Positions 8,876 to 17,669 of a stretch of DNA of 64,000 nucleotides are shown in pieces. The translations under genes and the position numbers were made by a program. The DNA is from a virus. The stretch is taken from the IMG/VR virus record IMGVR_UViG_3300020446_001812, positions 42,432 to 106,431 of that record; one strand, written 5' to 3'. How positions within the stretch are numbered: position 1 is the first letter of the stretch; every line of letters begins with the position of its first letter. The notes under the pieces are model-generated. The model made no database searches. It was not told where the DNA came from and was given only the letters and a program-made list of their open reading frames with translations.

Positions 8876-9543
8876 TGAAAAAACTTGCGGTATTTGGTTG
8901 TAGTTGGTCATATGGTGTTCCTGGTGTAGGTGAAAAACGTAATAGATTATATGACTGCTGGCCTATAAGATTTGCCTTGCAAAATAAGGATTATGAGGTG
9001 TATAACTTTGCTAGAGGTGGTACGTGTGTAAATTGGAGTATTGCAAGATTATTACAATTTTTACAAACACCTTTATCAAAAGATTGTAAAATTGTTTTTC
9101 AAGTTACACAACCATATAGATTTACTTCTAATGTAGATGTTTGTACACAAGGTAATTACAATTTTTTACAATACGAAAATTATTTTGTAGATAGAGGTAC
9201 AGATCCTATTACGCATATGCCTGGAAATATAGCACTTAGAAAATCCGTAGAAGCAAAACTTTATAGAAGTATGATAAAACATTATCCTGATACATATAGT
9301 TTTATTGAGCATGAAGCACAAATTGCTTACCTAAAAAATATTTGTGATTTTGTTTATAGGCATAATTCTATAAATTATAAAATTTTACCAAATTTGCAAA
9401 ACGAGCATACAAAAATATTTAATGTAAGAGAAAAACTTACTAAGGTAAAATGGAAAGAATATGTTGCTGATGCTGGTGATCATTTTGGTCCTGATGGATT
9501 AGAATGGATAGCAAACATAGTCAAGGAAAAACTTAATGACTAA
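8875..9543 (+). CDS. SGNH/GDSL-like hydrolase
   Basis: The N-terminal GCSWSYG (residues 8-14) stands in the position of the GDS(L) nucleophile block, ARGGTCVNW (about 46-54) corresponds to the block II glycine, and DAGDHFGPDGLEW near the C-terminus provides the Asp-x2-His catalytic pair. SGNH hydrolases remove acyl groups from sugars, lipids or other esters. In phage islands such proteins are often linked to O-acetylation of glycans. The length (222 residues) is normal. The start is the ATG directly at the stop of the oxygenase gene. Confidence 0.75.
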   Translation: MKKLAVFGCSWSYGVPGVGEKRNRLYDCWPIRFALQNKDYEVYNFARGGTCVNWSIARLLQFLQTPLSKDCKIVFQVTQPYRFTSNVDVCTQGNYNFLQYENYFVDRGTDPITHMPGNIALRKSVEAKLYRSMIKHYPDTYSFIEHEAQIAYLKNICDFVYRHNSINYKILPNLQNEHTKIFNVREKLTKVKWKEYVADAGDHFGPDGLEWIANIVKEKLND

Positions 9544-10717
9544 TACACTTTGTCCTGCACCGTGGGAACACCATTGTGTTAACACTAATGGTCGTAATAG
9601 GCTATGTTGTAATGCTGTGACAAGTGCATCTAAGTTTTTAGATGGGTTCGAAGAATATTGGAATGGAGAAGAATTACAAAAAGTCAGACAACAAATGATT
9701 GCTGGAGAGCGTCCAGACGCTTGTATAAGTTGTTGGAACAAAGAAGATGCAGGCATAAAAAGTTTACGTCAAGGAATGATAGAAGGTTTAAAAAATAGAG
9801 AAGGAGAATGGGAAAAATTTACAAATGATTTAAATTATGTTCATAAATATCCATTATCTTTGGATTTGAAGTTAGGAAACTATTGTAATTTATCGTGTCG
9901 AATGTGTAGTAGTTATAGTAGCAGTACATATGCATTAGAATTTAAAAAAATCCTTAAGGAAACAGGAATAGACCTTGGTATAAATGATTATGAAAAGTAT
10001 AATGTACAATCTAAATGGTATAACGAACCTAAATTTGTAGATACAATTAAAAAAATGATAAATGATGGATTACGACATCTAAAATTTACAGGAGGCGAAC
10101 CATTAATGGTACCATCTGTAAAAAAATTATTAAATTATTGTATTGAACAGAATAAAGCAAAAAATATAGAACTTGTACTGATAACTAATGGCACACTACT
10201 AAATCAAGAGTGGATAGATATTTTTGCACATTTCAAAAATATTTCAATAATTTTTAGTATTGACGGCACTGAGGATACATTTGAATTTATAAGACATCCT
10301 GCCAAATGGATGGTTATAAAAGAAAAATTAAATTTATTAGATAAGATACAAGATGATAAATTTTTTATATGTATTTCCTTCACATATCAAATATATAATA
10401 TACTTCAAATTAGAAATATGATAGAATTAATTAGAGAGCATAAAATTAGCATAAGTCCTACAATTTTAGATACACCTAATTATTTAGATGTAAGTTATGC
10501 ACCTGATGCTTTGAAGAATGTTGCTATCACAATGATTGATAATATTAATCCATTAAATAATACGGAAAAGATATTTCTACGGGACTGCAAAAATGCATTA
10601 GGTAGAAATATTTTTGATAAAGATAAAAGTAAAAAAATGATAGAGGTTACATTGTTGAAAGACAAGTACAAAAATCAAAACTTTAGTGACACAGAGATAA
10701 GCAAATATTATGATTAA
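9536..10717 (+). CDS. Twitch-type radical SAM protein
   Basis: An N-terminal Cys module (Cys6, Cys14, Cys24-Cys25, Cys63-x2-Cys66) precedes the radical SAM core at Cys117, Cys121 and Cys124 (CNLSCRMC). The GGE strand reads LKFTGGEPLM, and the later strand IFSIDGTEDTFEF is typical of the family. The order module-then-core is the reverse of classical SPASM enzymes. It is the first of three such genes in a row with overlaps of 8 and 14 bases. Divergence among the three outside the Cys pattern suggests different substrates or successive steps rather than recent copies. Confidence 0.85.
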   Translation: MTNTLCPAPWEHHCVNTNGRNRLCCNAVTSASKFLDGFEEYWNGEELQKVRQQMIAGERPDACISCWNKEDAGIKSLRQGMIEGLKNREGEWEKFTNDLNYVHKYPLSLDLKLGNYCNLSCRMCSSYSSSTYALEFKKILKETGIDLGINDYEKYNVQSKWYNEPKFVDTIKKMINDGLRHLKFTGGEPLMVPSVKKLLNYCIEQNKAKNIELVLITNGTLLNQEWIDIFAHFKNISIIFSIDGTEDTFEFIRHPAKWMVIKEKLNLLDKIQDDKFFICISFTYQIYNILQIRNMIELIREHKISISPTILDTPNYLDVSYAPDALKNVAITMIDNINPLNNTEKIFLRDCKNALGRNIFDKDKSKKMIEVTLLKDKYKNQNFSDTEISKYYD

Positions 10718-11861
10718 ATGTTGGGCAACAGAAAATAGTGTGCAAATTGATCCACAAGGTTTTGTCAGGCCTTGCTGTAAGTTTGAAGGAAATTTTGGCA
10801 AATTTGAAAACTACGATAGCATAGATGCTATACTGAATGGTAAAGATTATACTTTACTTCGTAAACGGCATTCATTAGGAAATATGACAAAAGCATGCTG
10901 GAGATGTAAAGAAGCAGAAGATAGGGGTTATAGGAGTAGACGCCAGGCATATGAAACTAGATATAGCGAAAATGATTTTCAATTAGACATAAGTCCTGGA
11001 TTATATTGTAACCTGAAATGTAGAATGTGTGGCCCTATTAACAGCACAGGTTGGTTTAGTGATAACGATAAGTTATATGATTTAGGCATTCATGGCATGC
11101 ATAGTAGTAAATATAACGTTTATAACATGCCTCAGTATGATGTAGATAAGATAGTAAAGTTTATTGAATCCAACACAAAAAATATTGATATAGAGTTGAA
11201 AGGTGGAGAGCCTTTAATGTTGCCAGCAACAAAACATTTACTCCAGACATTATCAAAATGGGGAGATAGAATCCAAATTAATATGATTACAAATGGAACA
11301 TATACTCCCGATTGGCTGCCGAACATATTGGAAAAATTTAGAATGGTAACTATAGGTATTAGTGCTGACGGTGTAGGCGAAGTTTATAATTATATAAGAG
11401 GTGATGAAGTAAAAAATACGTGGAAAGTATTTCAAAAAAATATATCTTGGTATAAAAAATTAAAATGTAAGATAAGATTTAATTTTACTTTGCAGAATAC
11501 AAATATCCATCATTTATATAAATTTGCAAATGAAGTAGGAGCAGAGAATGTACATGTTATAAATTTAGTAAATCCTAAATTTAATTCAATTAAAATTATT
11601 CCTAAACAAGCACGTGCCTATATATTAGATCAAGTAGAACCTTGGATAGATATCTTAGGTAAACATCACCTTTATTATCAAAAAAAAGATGCACTTATTA
11701 TTAAAAAAGAATTACTTAGAGACGAAGAAGTAGATTTAAAATTATATAATGAATATATTACTTACAACGCCCATTTAGATAAATTGAGATCACAAAATTT
11801 ATTAGAAGTTGTTCCGCATTTAATTACAACAGAAGGTAGAAAATTGTATGAGTCAATCTAA
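10710..11861 (+). CDS. Twitch-type radical SAM protein
   Basis: The N-terminal module is short: Cys4, Cys22-Cys23 (RPCCK), Cys63-x2-Cys66 (CWRC). The radical SAM cluster is Cys100, Cys104, Cys107 (CNLKCRMC), and the SAM-binding strand reads IELKGGEPLMLP, where Lys replaces the more common Thr before GGE. The gene begins with ATG overlapping the previous stop (8 bases). The N-terminal DPQGFVRPCC resembles the pdG-x-v-x-p-C turn of SPASM domains, which supports a relocated auxiliary-cluster domain. Confidence 0.85.
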   Translation: MIKCWATENSVQIDPQGFVRPCCKFEGNFGKFENYDSIDAILNGKDYTLLRKRHSLGNMTKACWRCKEAEDRGYRSRRQAYETRYSENDFQLDISPGLYCNLKCRMCGPINSTGWFSDNDKLYDLGIHGMHSSKYNVYNMPQYDVDKIVKFIESNTKNIDIELKGGEPLMLPATKHLLQTLSKWGDRIQINMITNGTYTPDWLPNILEKFRMVTIGISADGVGEVYNYIRGDEVKNTWKVFQKNISWYKKLKCKIRFNFTLQNTNIHHLYKFANEVGAENVHVINLVNPKFNSIKIIPKQARAYILDQVEPWIDILGKHHLYYQKKDALIIKKELLRDEEVDLKLYNEYITYNAHLDKLRSQNLLEVVPHLITTEGRKLYESI

Positions 11862-13005
11862 AACTTTTTGTATATTACCATGGATGCATCTTGCTACAAA
11901 TGCAAGCGGAAATCTGCGTGTTTGTTGTAATAGCACACCTGGCGAAAATTTTATTATGAACAACGATAAACCTTTCAAGATTCAAAAAGATGATTTAGAA
12001 GTTGCTTGGAATAGTCCTACATATAAAAAAATTAGATCTGAGTTGTTAAATGATATACGACCTAAAATGTGTACAAGATGTTTTAGGGAAGAAGATTCAG
12101 GTATTAAAAGTGCTAGACAAGGATGGAATGAAAAATGGAAAGAGGATATTGAATATATTATTAATGCACCTTTTAATATTAAGTATGTAGACATACGCTT
12201 AGGAAATTTGTGTAATTTGAAATGTAGAATGTGTAATCCTTACGCAAGTAATCAATGGGTAAAAGAATGGAACTTAATAGAAGACGCTTTAAGTCCGTCG
12301 GAATATAATAGATTAAAAAGTATGGACTGGCCTGAGAACAAAAAAACATGGCAAAATTTGTTTAGTCTTGCAAATACAGTAGAAGAAATATATTTGACAG
12401 GCGGCGAGCCTACTATAATAAAAGAGCAACATAAATTATTAGATTACTTAATAAAAAATGGACAAAGTAAAAATATTAAATTAAAATATAACACAAATCT
12501 TACTAATGTTCCTAAACACTTGCTAGATAAATGGTTGAAGTTTAAAAGAGTGCAATTAAATTGCAGTATAGATGCCACAGGTGAACTAGATAGATATATT
12601 AGATATCCTAGTAATTGGAATAAAATTGTTGAAAATTTTGAAACAGTAAGGAAGTTACCTAATGTTGGAATAGAAATACATTGTACAGTACAGATGTACA
12701 ACATACTTAGACTGCAAAATTTAATTGAATGGGCAACTCCATATAATCATAAAATTTATTTCAACATATTAAATCATCCTGAGTATTTGAATATTAGATG
12801 CTTACCTCAGGATTTAAAGGCACAAGTTCAAAGTACATTAAATAATTATATAGAATTACCTAAAGTAAAAGGAATAATAAATTATATGTTTGCAGAAGAT
12901 TGGAGCAATAAATTACCAAAATTTAAGCAATATACTGAGGAGTTAGATAAAAGCAGGAACGAAGATGTATATAAATTACTTCCAGAATTAAAGGAGATAT
13001 TATGA
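11848..13005 (+). CDS. Twitch-type radical SAM protein
   Basis: This 385-residue protein is the clearest match to the 6610 paralogue at the N-terminus: KTFCILPWMHLATN against KTFCLLPWVHLSTR. Module cysteines are 8, 26, 27, 75 and 78. The core cluster is Cys122, Cys126, Cys129 (CNLKCRMC) and the GGE strand is IYLTGGEPTII. It overlaps the oxygenase gene that follows by 4 bases (ATGA), a pairing of radical SAM and oxygenase repeated elsewhere in the island. Confidence 0.87.
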   Translation: MSQSKTFCILPWMHLATNASGNLRVCCNSTPGENFIMNNDKPFKIQKDDLEVAWNSPTYKKIRSELLNDIRPKMCTRCFREEDSGIKSARQGWNEKWKEDIEYIINAPFNIKYVDIRLGNLCNLKCRMCNPYASNQWVKEWNLIEDALSPSEYNRLKSMDWPENKKTWQNLFSLANTVEEIYLTGGEPTIIKEQHKLLDYLIKNGQSKNIKLKYNTNLTNVPKHLLDKWLKFKRVQLNCSIDATGELDRYIRYPSNWNKIVENFETVRKLPNVGIEIHCTVQMYNILRLQNLIEWATPYNHKIYFNILNHPEYLNIRCLPQDLKAQVQSTLNNYIELPKVKGIINYMFAEDWSNKLPKFKQYTEELDKSRNEDVYKLLPELKEIL

Positions 13006-13733
13006 CAGATAAAAAAGTACCATTAGCCCAAAGACATGCACAAGCAAATTATTGGTTTAATTTCAAAAGAGATCCTTCATCTGTTGAACCTAGTGCAGAA
13101 GATATTAAATGTGAATTACAACTACAAGCATTAAGTGATTTTGAGAGATTAAAATTTGATATAGATTATGACCAGTTTAGAAAACAAATGAAACCCTATG
13201 AGGATTCGTGGGTACCTTATTTACAGCGTGAAGGTTTGAGTAATCCAAGACAAGGATTATGCTTATTTGGATTACCTGGTGATTCTTGTAGTGATAGTTT
13301 AAGTTTGCCTGAGGCTAGAATAAGAACAGGAAATAAACAATTACATGAATTAGACTTTAATACACCCACGCAACTATATAAAGATTTGACTTGCTTACAC
13401 GAGTTAGTAGGATATTGGAATCCAATAGGTCGAAGTATGCTTGTAAAAACTAACGAAGGTGGATATTTCCCTCCACATAAAGATCATCCTTTACTTAACA
13501 GAACATGTTTTAGAGTAATTGCATTTATTGGACATCACGTTGATCACGAAGCATATGAATGGGAAATGAATGGCAGGGTTTGGAGAATCAAACAGAATGC
13601 ATCTTATTATGTAGATACAAGGAAAACACACAGGACACATAGTTGGCAAAATGATAGTATACATTTAATTATGAATGTGCCTAAAACATGGGAAAACGTA
13701 ATGAAATTAATGGCAGTGACCAAAAATTTCTAG
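13002..13733 (+). CDS. Aspartyl/asparaginyl beta-hydroxylase-like oxygenase
   Basis: Residues 159-161 (HKD in PPHKDHP) and a distal His at 210 or 213 (TRKTHRTHSW), followed by IHLIMNVP, give the His-x-Asp...His iron site and the 2-oxoglutarate-binding strand of AspH-like dioxygenases. Expected chemistry is hydroxylation of a side chain or small molecule. The gene closes the first overlapped series of the island; it ends three bases before the sigma70 promoter at 13,736. The peptide or other target is unknown. Confidence 0.75.
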   Translation: MTDKKVPLAQRHAQANYWFNFKRDPSSVEPSAEDIKCELQLQALSDFERLKFDIDYDQFRKQMKPYEDSWVPYLQREGLSNPRQGLCLFGLPGDSCSDSLSLPEARIRTGNKQLHELDFNTPTQLYKDLTCLHELVGYWNPIGRSMLVKTNEGGYFPPHKDHPLLNRTCFRVIAFIGHHVDHEAYEWEMNGRVWRIKQNASYYVDTRKTHRTHSWQNDSIHLIMNVPKTWENVMKLMAVTKNF

Positions 13734-13735
13734 CG

Positions 13736-13764
13736 TTGACAAAAAAAGTGTTGTGTGTTATAAT
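13736..13764 (+). promoter_or_regulatory. Perfect sigma70 promoter
   Basis: TTGACA at 13,736-13,741, a 17-base spacer, and TATAAT at 13,759-13,764 match the housekeeping consensus at every position. A start point 6-7 bases after the -10 box falls on the ATG of the next gene at 13,770, so the transcript would have little or no leader. Host RNA polymerase should read it early in infection. Confidence 0.9.
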
Positions 13765-13769
13765 TATAT

Positions 13770-14897
13770 ATGAATGAAGATTTAAAATGGAGTAACTATG
13801 ACTTTACCAAAATCCCGTTTGAGGACATTGTTAGTGTCGGCCAGCGGACACTCTTATATAGAGACCTGTTTACTGTTAGCTGGCTCCTCGGAAGATTCTG
13901 TAACTACAGATGTAGCTACTGCTGGCCCTACGCAAGAAGCGACAGAAAAGATCATAGACCAACAGAACTCTGTCTTAAAACAATAGATAGTATAAAGGAG
14001 CAAGCACGTGGAAATGGCTTTAATAGTTTTCATTTTTCTCTTAGCGGCGGCGAGCCTACCTTTCACCCTGGATACTTGGACATACTCAACTATCTCGCTG
14101 ATGATGTTAGCAACACTAATTACACTAGTGTTCATATGACTTCTAATTGTTCAAGACCTATGAAATGGTTTGAACAATATGTAGAAGTTGCTAAACCTTT
14201 TCACAGGGCTAGTATTACAGCAAGTCTGCATACAGAGCATGTAAATACAAAAGATAAGATGCAAGACTTTGCAGACAAACTTATTTTTTGTCAAGAGCAT
14301 GATATACAAATTACAATTAATCAAGTTATGGTTCCGGAATGGTTTGAAAGAGATTGGGAAAACGCCCTTTTCTTTCACGAACAAGGAATCAACGTTACTC
14401 TTAAGCCGCAATCAGATCCTACTGCAAGTCGTGTTGTCGATGGTTATAAAAAAGAAGATTTAGAAAAATTATGGAATGGCATGCCTCAACGTGCATATAC
14501 TGAAAGTAAACGTAAATGGGCAGAAAGACCTAAAGCAAAATGGTTAAGTTGGAAAGATTTCAACACTGAAGAATCTGTACCGCCACATTTTCAAGTTGAA
14601 TTTGAAGATAGCAAAGGCAAAAAATGGTATATGGATCAGGCAGAAAGATTTAATGCTTTTAATTTTAACAAGTTCAAGGGCTGGAGATGTAATGCAGGAT
14701 TCAGCGGAATAATTATAAGAGAACCTGACGGTAGTATTAAAAGAAGCTATTCTTGTCATGATGATCCTTTAGGAAACATTGAAACAGGATTTAAACTTTT
14801 TAATGCGCCTCAAACCTGCATAACAGATAGTTGTGTTAGTTCGGCTGACAGTAAAATACCAAAAAGGAAAACTAATGCGTCAACAACAGCAGATTAA
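13770..14897 (+). CDS. Radical SAM/SPASM protein
   Basis: Cys44, Cys48 and Cys51 (CNYRCSYC) form the cluster; SLSGGEPTFHP is the GGE strand. The C-terminal region has a SPASM-like set: RCNAGFSG, SYSCHDDPLGN, then C...CVSSADSKIPK. The module is at the usual C-terminal place, unlike the six twitch paralogues. The ATG at 13,770 is the only reasonable start (no other in-frame Met before the cluster). It has no Shine-Dalgarno site and lies at the predicted transcription start, which suggests leaderless translation. It is the first gene of the second half of the island. Confidence 0.87.
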   Translation: MNEDLKWSNYDFTKIPFEDIVSVGQRTLLYRDLFTVSWLLGRFCNYRCSYCWPYARSDRKDHRPTELCLKTIDSIKEQARGNGFNSFHFSLSGGEPTFHPGYLDILNYLADDVSNTNYTSVHMTSNCSRPMKWFEQYVEVAKPFHRASITASLHTEHVNTKDKMQDFADKLIFCQEHDIQITINQVMVPEWFERDWENALFFHEQGINVTLKPQSDPTASRVVDGYKKEDLEKLWNGMPQRAYTESKRKWAERPKAKWLSWKDFNTEESVPPHFQVEFEDSKGKKWYMDQAERFNAFNFNKFKGWRCNAGFSGIIIREPDGSIKRSYSCHDDPLGNIETGFKLFNAPQTCITDSCVSSADSKIPKRKTNASTTAD

Positions 14898-15570
14898 CAA
14901 AATAAAACAAACTCATAGTGACCCTACACAGTTTGTAAATATTCTTTCTGAAGATAAGATAAATTTTTTAATTGAACATTATGAACAATCGGATAAAAAA
15001 ATAGAAAAAAATACAGGACCGATTATGCTTACTGTAAACGAAGGTGATGGCATAATAGATGATATATTAAAATTACTTAGACAAATGTATGGAAATTTTA
15101 ATGTGCGTTCTGCCCATTTTTTTGATGTGAAAGATCCGCATATCATACATGTAGATGATGGCAAGGAGTTACCAGATAGTTTTAAAGCATTTACAATTCC
15201 TTTACGAGTAATTGGCAATGATGCAAGTAAGGCTAAATTAATTATGTTTGACCAATATTACTATGGCGGTGCAGCCAAGTTTATGAAAAATGGTCCTGCA
15301 GTCAAAAAAACTTTTTATAATACGCATTTGTACATTTATGACGATGTGCAAGGGTTGAATGACAAAGGTATTCCCGAAGAATATAAAGGCATGTTAAGTC
15401 ATCTCAAAGAATCTTGGTATGATGGCTTGAGTATTAAAAGTTATTTTCCATGGACTATCGGATCTATAATTTGTTTTGATAGTTTAAGATTACATTGTGC
15501 AAGTAATTTTAAGACAGAAAATATAGAAAGGAAACTAGGCCTAAGTATTTTTACCACTCAGCCTAATTAA
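14875..15570 (+). CDS. 2-oxoglutarate/Fe(II)-oxygenase-like protein
   Basis: The ATG at 14,875 has GGA six bases upstream and is preferred over an upstream non-ATG start at 14,833. His92-x-Asp94 (IIHVDDG), the strand AFTIPLRV, and His207 (SLRLHCASN) give a plausible iron facial triad. An aromatic stretch FDQYYYGG lies between. The protein overlaps the radical SAM gene by 23 bases, again pairing a radical SAM gene with an oxygenase. The function could be hydroxylation of the product of its partner (inference). Confidence 0.65.
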   Translation: MRQQQQINKIKQTHSDPTQFVNILSEDKINFLIEHYEQSDKKIEKNTGPIMLTVNEGDGIIDDILKLLRQMYGNFNVRSAHFFDVKDPHIIHVDDGKELPDSFKAFTIPLRVIGNDASKAKLIMFDQYYYGGAAKFMKNGPAVKKTFYNTHLYIYDDVQGLNDKGIPEEYKGMLSHLKESWYDGLSIKSYFPWTIGSIICFDSLRLHCASNFKTENIERKLGLSIFTTQPN

Positions 15571-15572
15571 TT

Positions 15573-16040
15573 ATGGAATTAGTAATTAGTGAATTACATT
15601 TGAAAAAGCCACCTTGGACTTTGAGAAATAAATTAATTGCAGAACATTTAGAACCAAATAAATCTGTAATTGATATAGGAGGTGGAGCCGGAGATATTTT
15701 GAAATATTACAAGCCTAGTAAATATTGTAATATTGATGGGATGCCAGTTGATAATGTTGATATTATTTTAGATTTAGATTCAGATTATCATTTGGAATTA
15801 GAGGAAGGTTGGGATTATTCTATCAACAGTGGCATCTTAGAATGGGTAAAAAGGGTAGACTATTTCTTAGACAAACAAAAAAATTTAGCAAACAATTATA
15901 TTTTTACATGGCATCACGATCCATTATGGGGAAGGATGAGTTTTAGTCGAATAGAAAGTATAATTAATGAAAATTATATTATAAATGATACCATACCTTG
16001 GGGCGGTAAGCAAAAAATATATAAATGTAAAGCAAAATGA
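15573..16040 (+). CDS. Class I methyltransferase-like protein (short)
   Basis: VIDIGGGAGDIL (about residues 33-44) is a clear AdoMet-binding motif I, and DVDIILDLDSD and SINSGILEWV fit later strands. At 155 residues it is shorter than most free-standing class I enzymes and seems to lack the final strands, so it may be a minimal or degenerate form. There is no good ribosome binding site; the ATG follows the preceding stop by 2 bases. It overlaps the downstream radical SAM gene by 4 bases. Confidence 0.65.
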   Translation: MELVISELHLKKPPWTLRNKLIAEHLEPNKSVIDIGGGAGDILKYYKPSKYCNIDGMPVDNVDIILDLDSDYHLELEEGWDYSINSGILEWVKRVDYFLDKQKNLANNYIFTWHHDPLWGRMSFSRIESIINENYIINDTIPWGGKQKIYKCKAK

Positions 16041-17059
16041 AGAAATGTGTCTATCCTAATAATATTTTAATTGTAGGTAACGATGGTTACACTGATTCCT
16101 GTCCATTAGAAACTGCTAATTTACGTTTAGAAAATATTAATCAAGGAATACAAAAATCCTGGCAAAGTCCAAAGTATGCTGATTTTAGAAATAATTTAGA
16201 AGAGTATCTTAATAATAAAGATAAAATATGTTGGCAGTGCAACATGCTAGAAAAAAATGGTGGTATTAGTTTAAGAACAGAAACACCATTAATCACAGAT
16301 TCTCCAGAACTGAAGGCTATCCAGTTTAAGTTAAGTAATCGTTGTCAACTTGTTTGTGCTCATTGCGGACCTAATTTAAGTAGTAGTTGGGGTAAATTTG
16401 TTGGCCAAAAAAATTATATTAAGCAGTTTGAAATCAAGGATCATGTATTAGATGAACTTAAAACATTAGTCCCACAAATGAACTTTATAAGATTTACAGG
16501 TGGAGAACCATGGATGGATCCAATGCATTGGAAAATACTTAAATCCTTAAAAGGTATAGATAAAAAAGACTGTGAATTACATTATATAACCAACGGACTA
16601 TCAACTATAAGACCTGAACTATGGGAGGGTTGGAAGAAAATACAAATTATGTTAAGCGTTGATGGGTTTGGTGAAAGCTATGAATGGTTCAGAAGACAGG
16701 CATTGTGGAAAGATCTTTTACAAGCATATGAAAATTTATCTAAGCATCCAAATGTTAAATTAAAAATTAATTTTTCACTTACACCATGGACAGTAGATAG
16801 TCTAGCATCTGCGAAAGAATATTTTCAAAATCCATTTTTAGTTGTTCCGATTATGTCACCTTGGCATTGTAGTTTAGGAAGTTTGACCGAAGACGAATAT
16901 AATAATTTGGGCTTGACAAAGTACGTAGAATATAGTAAAATAATAGGAAGTAATCCAAAAGGTGCAAAATATTTAAAGACCTGGGCGTTAAGTTGGGACA
17001 ATAGATGGAATACACCAGGATTAGCAGAAAAGGTACATCCATGGTTGAACAAAATATAA
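16037..17059 (+). CDS. Twitch-type radical SAM protein, reduced N-terminal module
   Basis: The core cluster is Cys103, Cys107 and Cys110 (CQLVCAHC), with IRFTGGEPWMD as the GGE strand and IMLSVDGFGESYEWFR later. The N-terminal module keeps Cys4, Cys22, Cys65 and Cys68, but the double Cys seen in all the other paralogues is a single Cys22 (DSCPLE). It therefore has one Cys ligand fewer for the auxiliary cluster. The length is 340 residues, the shortest of the set. Confidence 0.83.
   Translation: MKKCVYPNNILIVGNDGYTDSCPLETANLRLENINQGIQKSWQSPKYADFRNNLEEYLNNKDKICWQCNMLEKNGGISLRTETPLITDSPELKAIQFKLSNRCQLVCAHCGPNLSSSWGKFVGQKNYIKQFEIKDHVLDELKTLVPQMNFIRFTGGEPWMDPMHWKILKSLKGIDKKDCELHYITNGLSTIRPELWEGWKKIQIMLSVDGFGESYEWFRRQALWKDLLQAYENLSKHPNVKLKINFSLTPWTVDSLASAKEYFQNPFLVVPIMSPWHCSLGSLTEDEYNNLGLTKYVEYSKIIGSNPKGAKYLKTWALSWDNRWNTPGLAEKVHPWLNKI
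16913..16941 (+). promoter_or_regulatory. Possible sigma70 promoter inside radical SAM gene
   Basis: TTGACA (16,913-16,918), a 17-base spacer and TAAAAT (16,936-16,941) lie in the last part of the preceding coding sequence, about 100 bases before the GNAT-like gene. The -10 has one mismatch. It could serve the GNAT-like and desaturase genes. Confidence is modest because it lies within coding DNA. Confidence 0.45.
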
Positions 17060-17661
17060 CAACAGCTATAGTAAACAAAAAAACACAATCTAAAGAAATT
17101 CTTGATTTTTGCGGATATGCAAGTACATTTACTAATGATCCTGCACATGTAAATATGTACCATAAAAATTGGGCAGACAGACCAGAAACGTTGCCATACT
17201 TAATTTATATAAGTGAACGATTTAGAAATAATAACGGCGACTTTTATGTTTTAAAAATTAATAATGTAATTAAGGCAATATCGGGCGTACAAATTAGTCC
17301 ATTTGATACTAATGTAGCAATGGCAGGCATAAGGAGTTGGATAGATCCTAGTCTACGAGCTAAAATGTATATAGGACACCACCTTTTACCTTTACATTTA
17401 TCTTGGGCAAAAGAAAAGGATTTAAAAACTATTTTGTTATCTTTTAATAGTTATAACAAACGGTTGATGAATTATTTTAAAAGATCAGGTATGGGAGTGC
17501 CTAAACAGCGTAATGAAACAAGATTATTTAATAACGGTGTACATGAAGTTCCGTTTAGTGTAGATATACAATATACAGAGCAATGGGTGTTGTACCACAA
17601 AATAGACGAGTCTTACGAACCTGATTGGAAAAAAATAATGTGGAATAAAAATAGTCGATAA
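17041..17661 (+). CDS. GNAT-like acyltransferase
   Basis: I take the ATG at 17,041, which overlaps the previous gene by 19 bases and has AAGG upstream; an earlier in-frame start at 17,005 is less likely. The 206-residue protein has the order of a GNAT fold: FYVLKINNVIKAISGVQI (strands 2-3), a long middle strand with RSWIDPSLRAKMYIGHHLL in place of the acetyl-CoA loop, then NSYNKRLMNYFKRSGMG, the usual strand 5/helix 4 ending. The CoA-binding Q/RxxGxG/A loop is not canonical, so the acyl donor is uncertain. The protein is followed by lipid desaturases. Confidence 0.55.
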   Translation: MVEQNITTAIVNKKTQSKEILDFCGYASTFTNDPAHVNMYHKNWADRPETLPYLIYISERFRNNNGDFYVLKINNVIKAISGVQISPFDTNVAMAGIRSWIDPSLRAKMYIGHHLLPLHLSWAKEKDLKTILLSFNSYNKRLMNYFKRSGMGVPKQRNETRLFNNGVHEVPFSVDIQYTEQWVLYHKIDESYEPDWKKIMWNKNSR

Positions 17662-17664
17662 ATA
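17657..17664 (+). promoter_or_regulatory. T4-late-type promoter octamer GATAAATA
   Basis: GATAAATA overlaps the stop codon of the GNAT-like gene and ends five bases before the ATG of the desaturase. It is followed by GCTATATGCA, similar to the flank of the element at 26,084. In T4-like phages this octamer directs late transcription, with the start some 6 bases beyond, here at the ATG itself. Confidence 0.5.
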
Positions 17665-17669
17665 GCTAT

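Noticed and set aside
13798-13986. + strand frame starting with ATG at 13,798
   Set aside because: It is out of frame within the radical SAM gene whose Cys motif is clear; no ribosome binding site is present.
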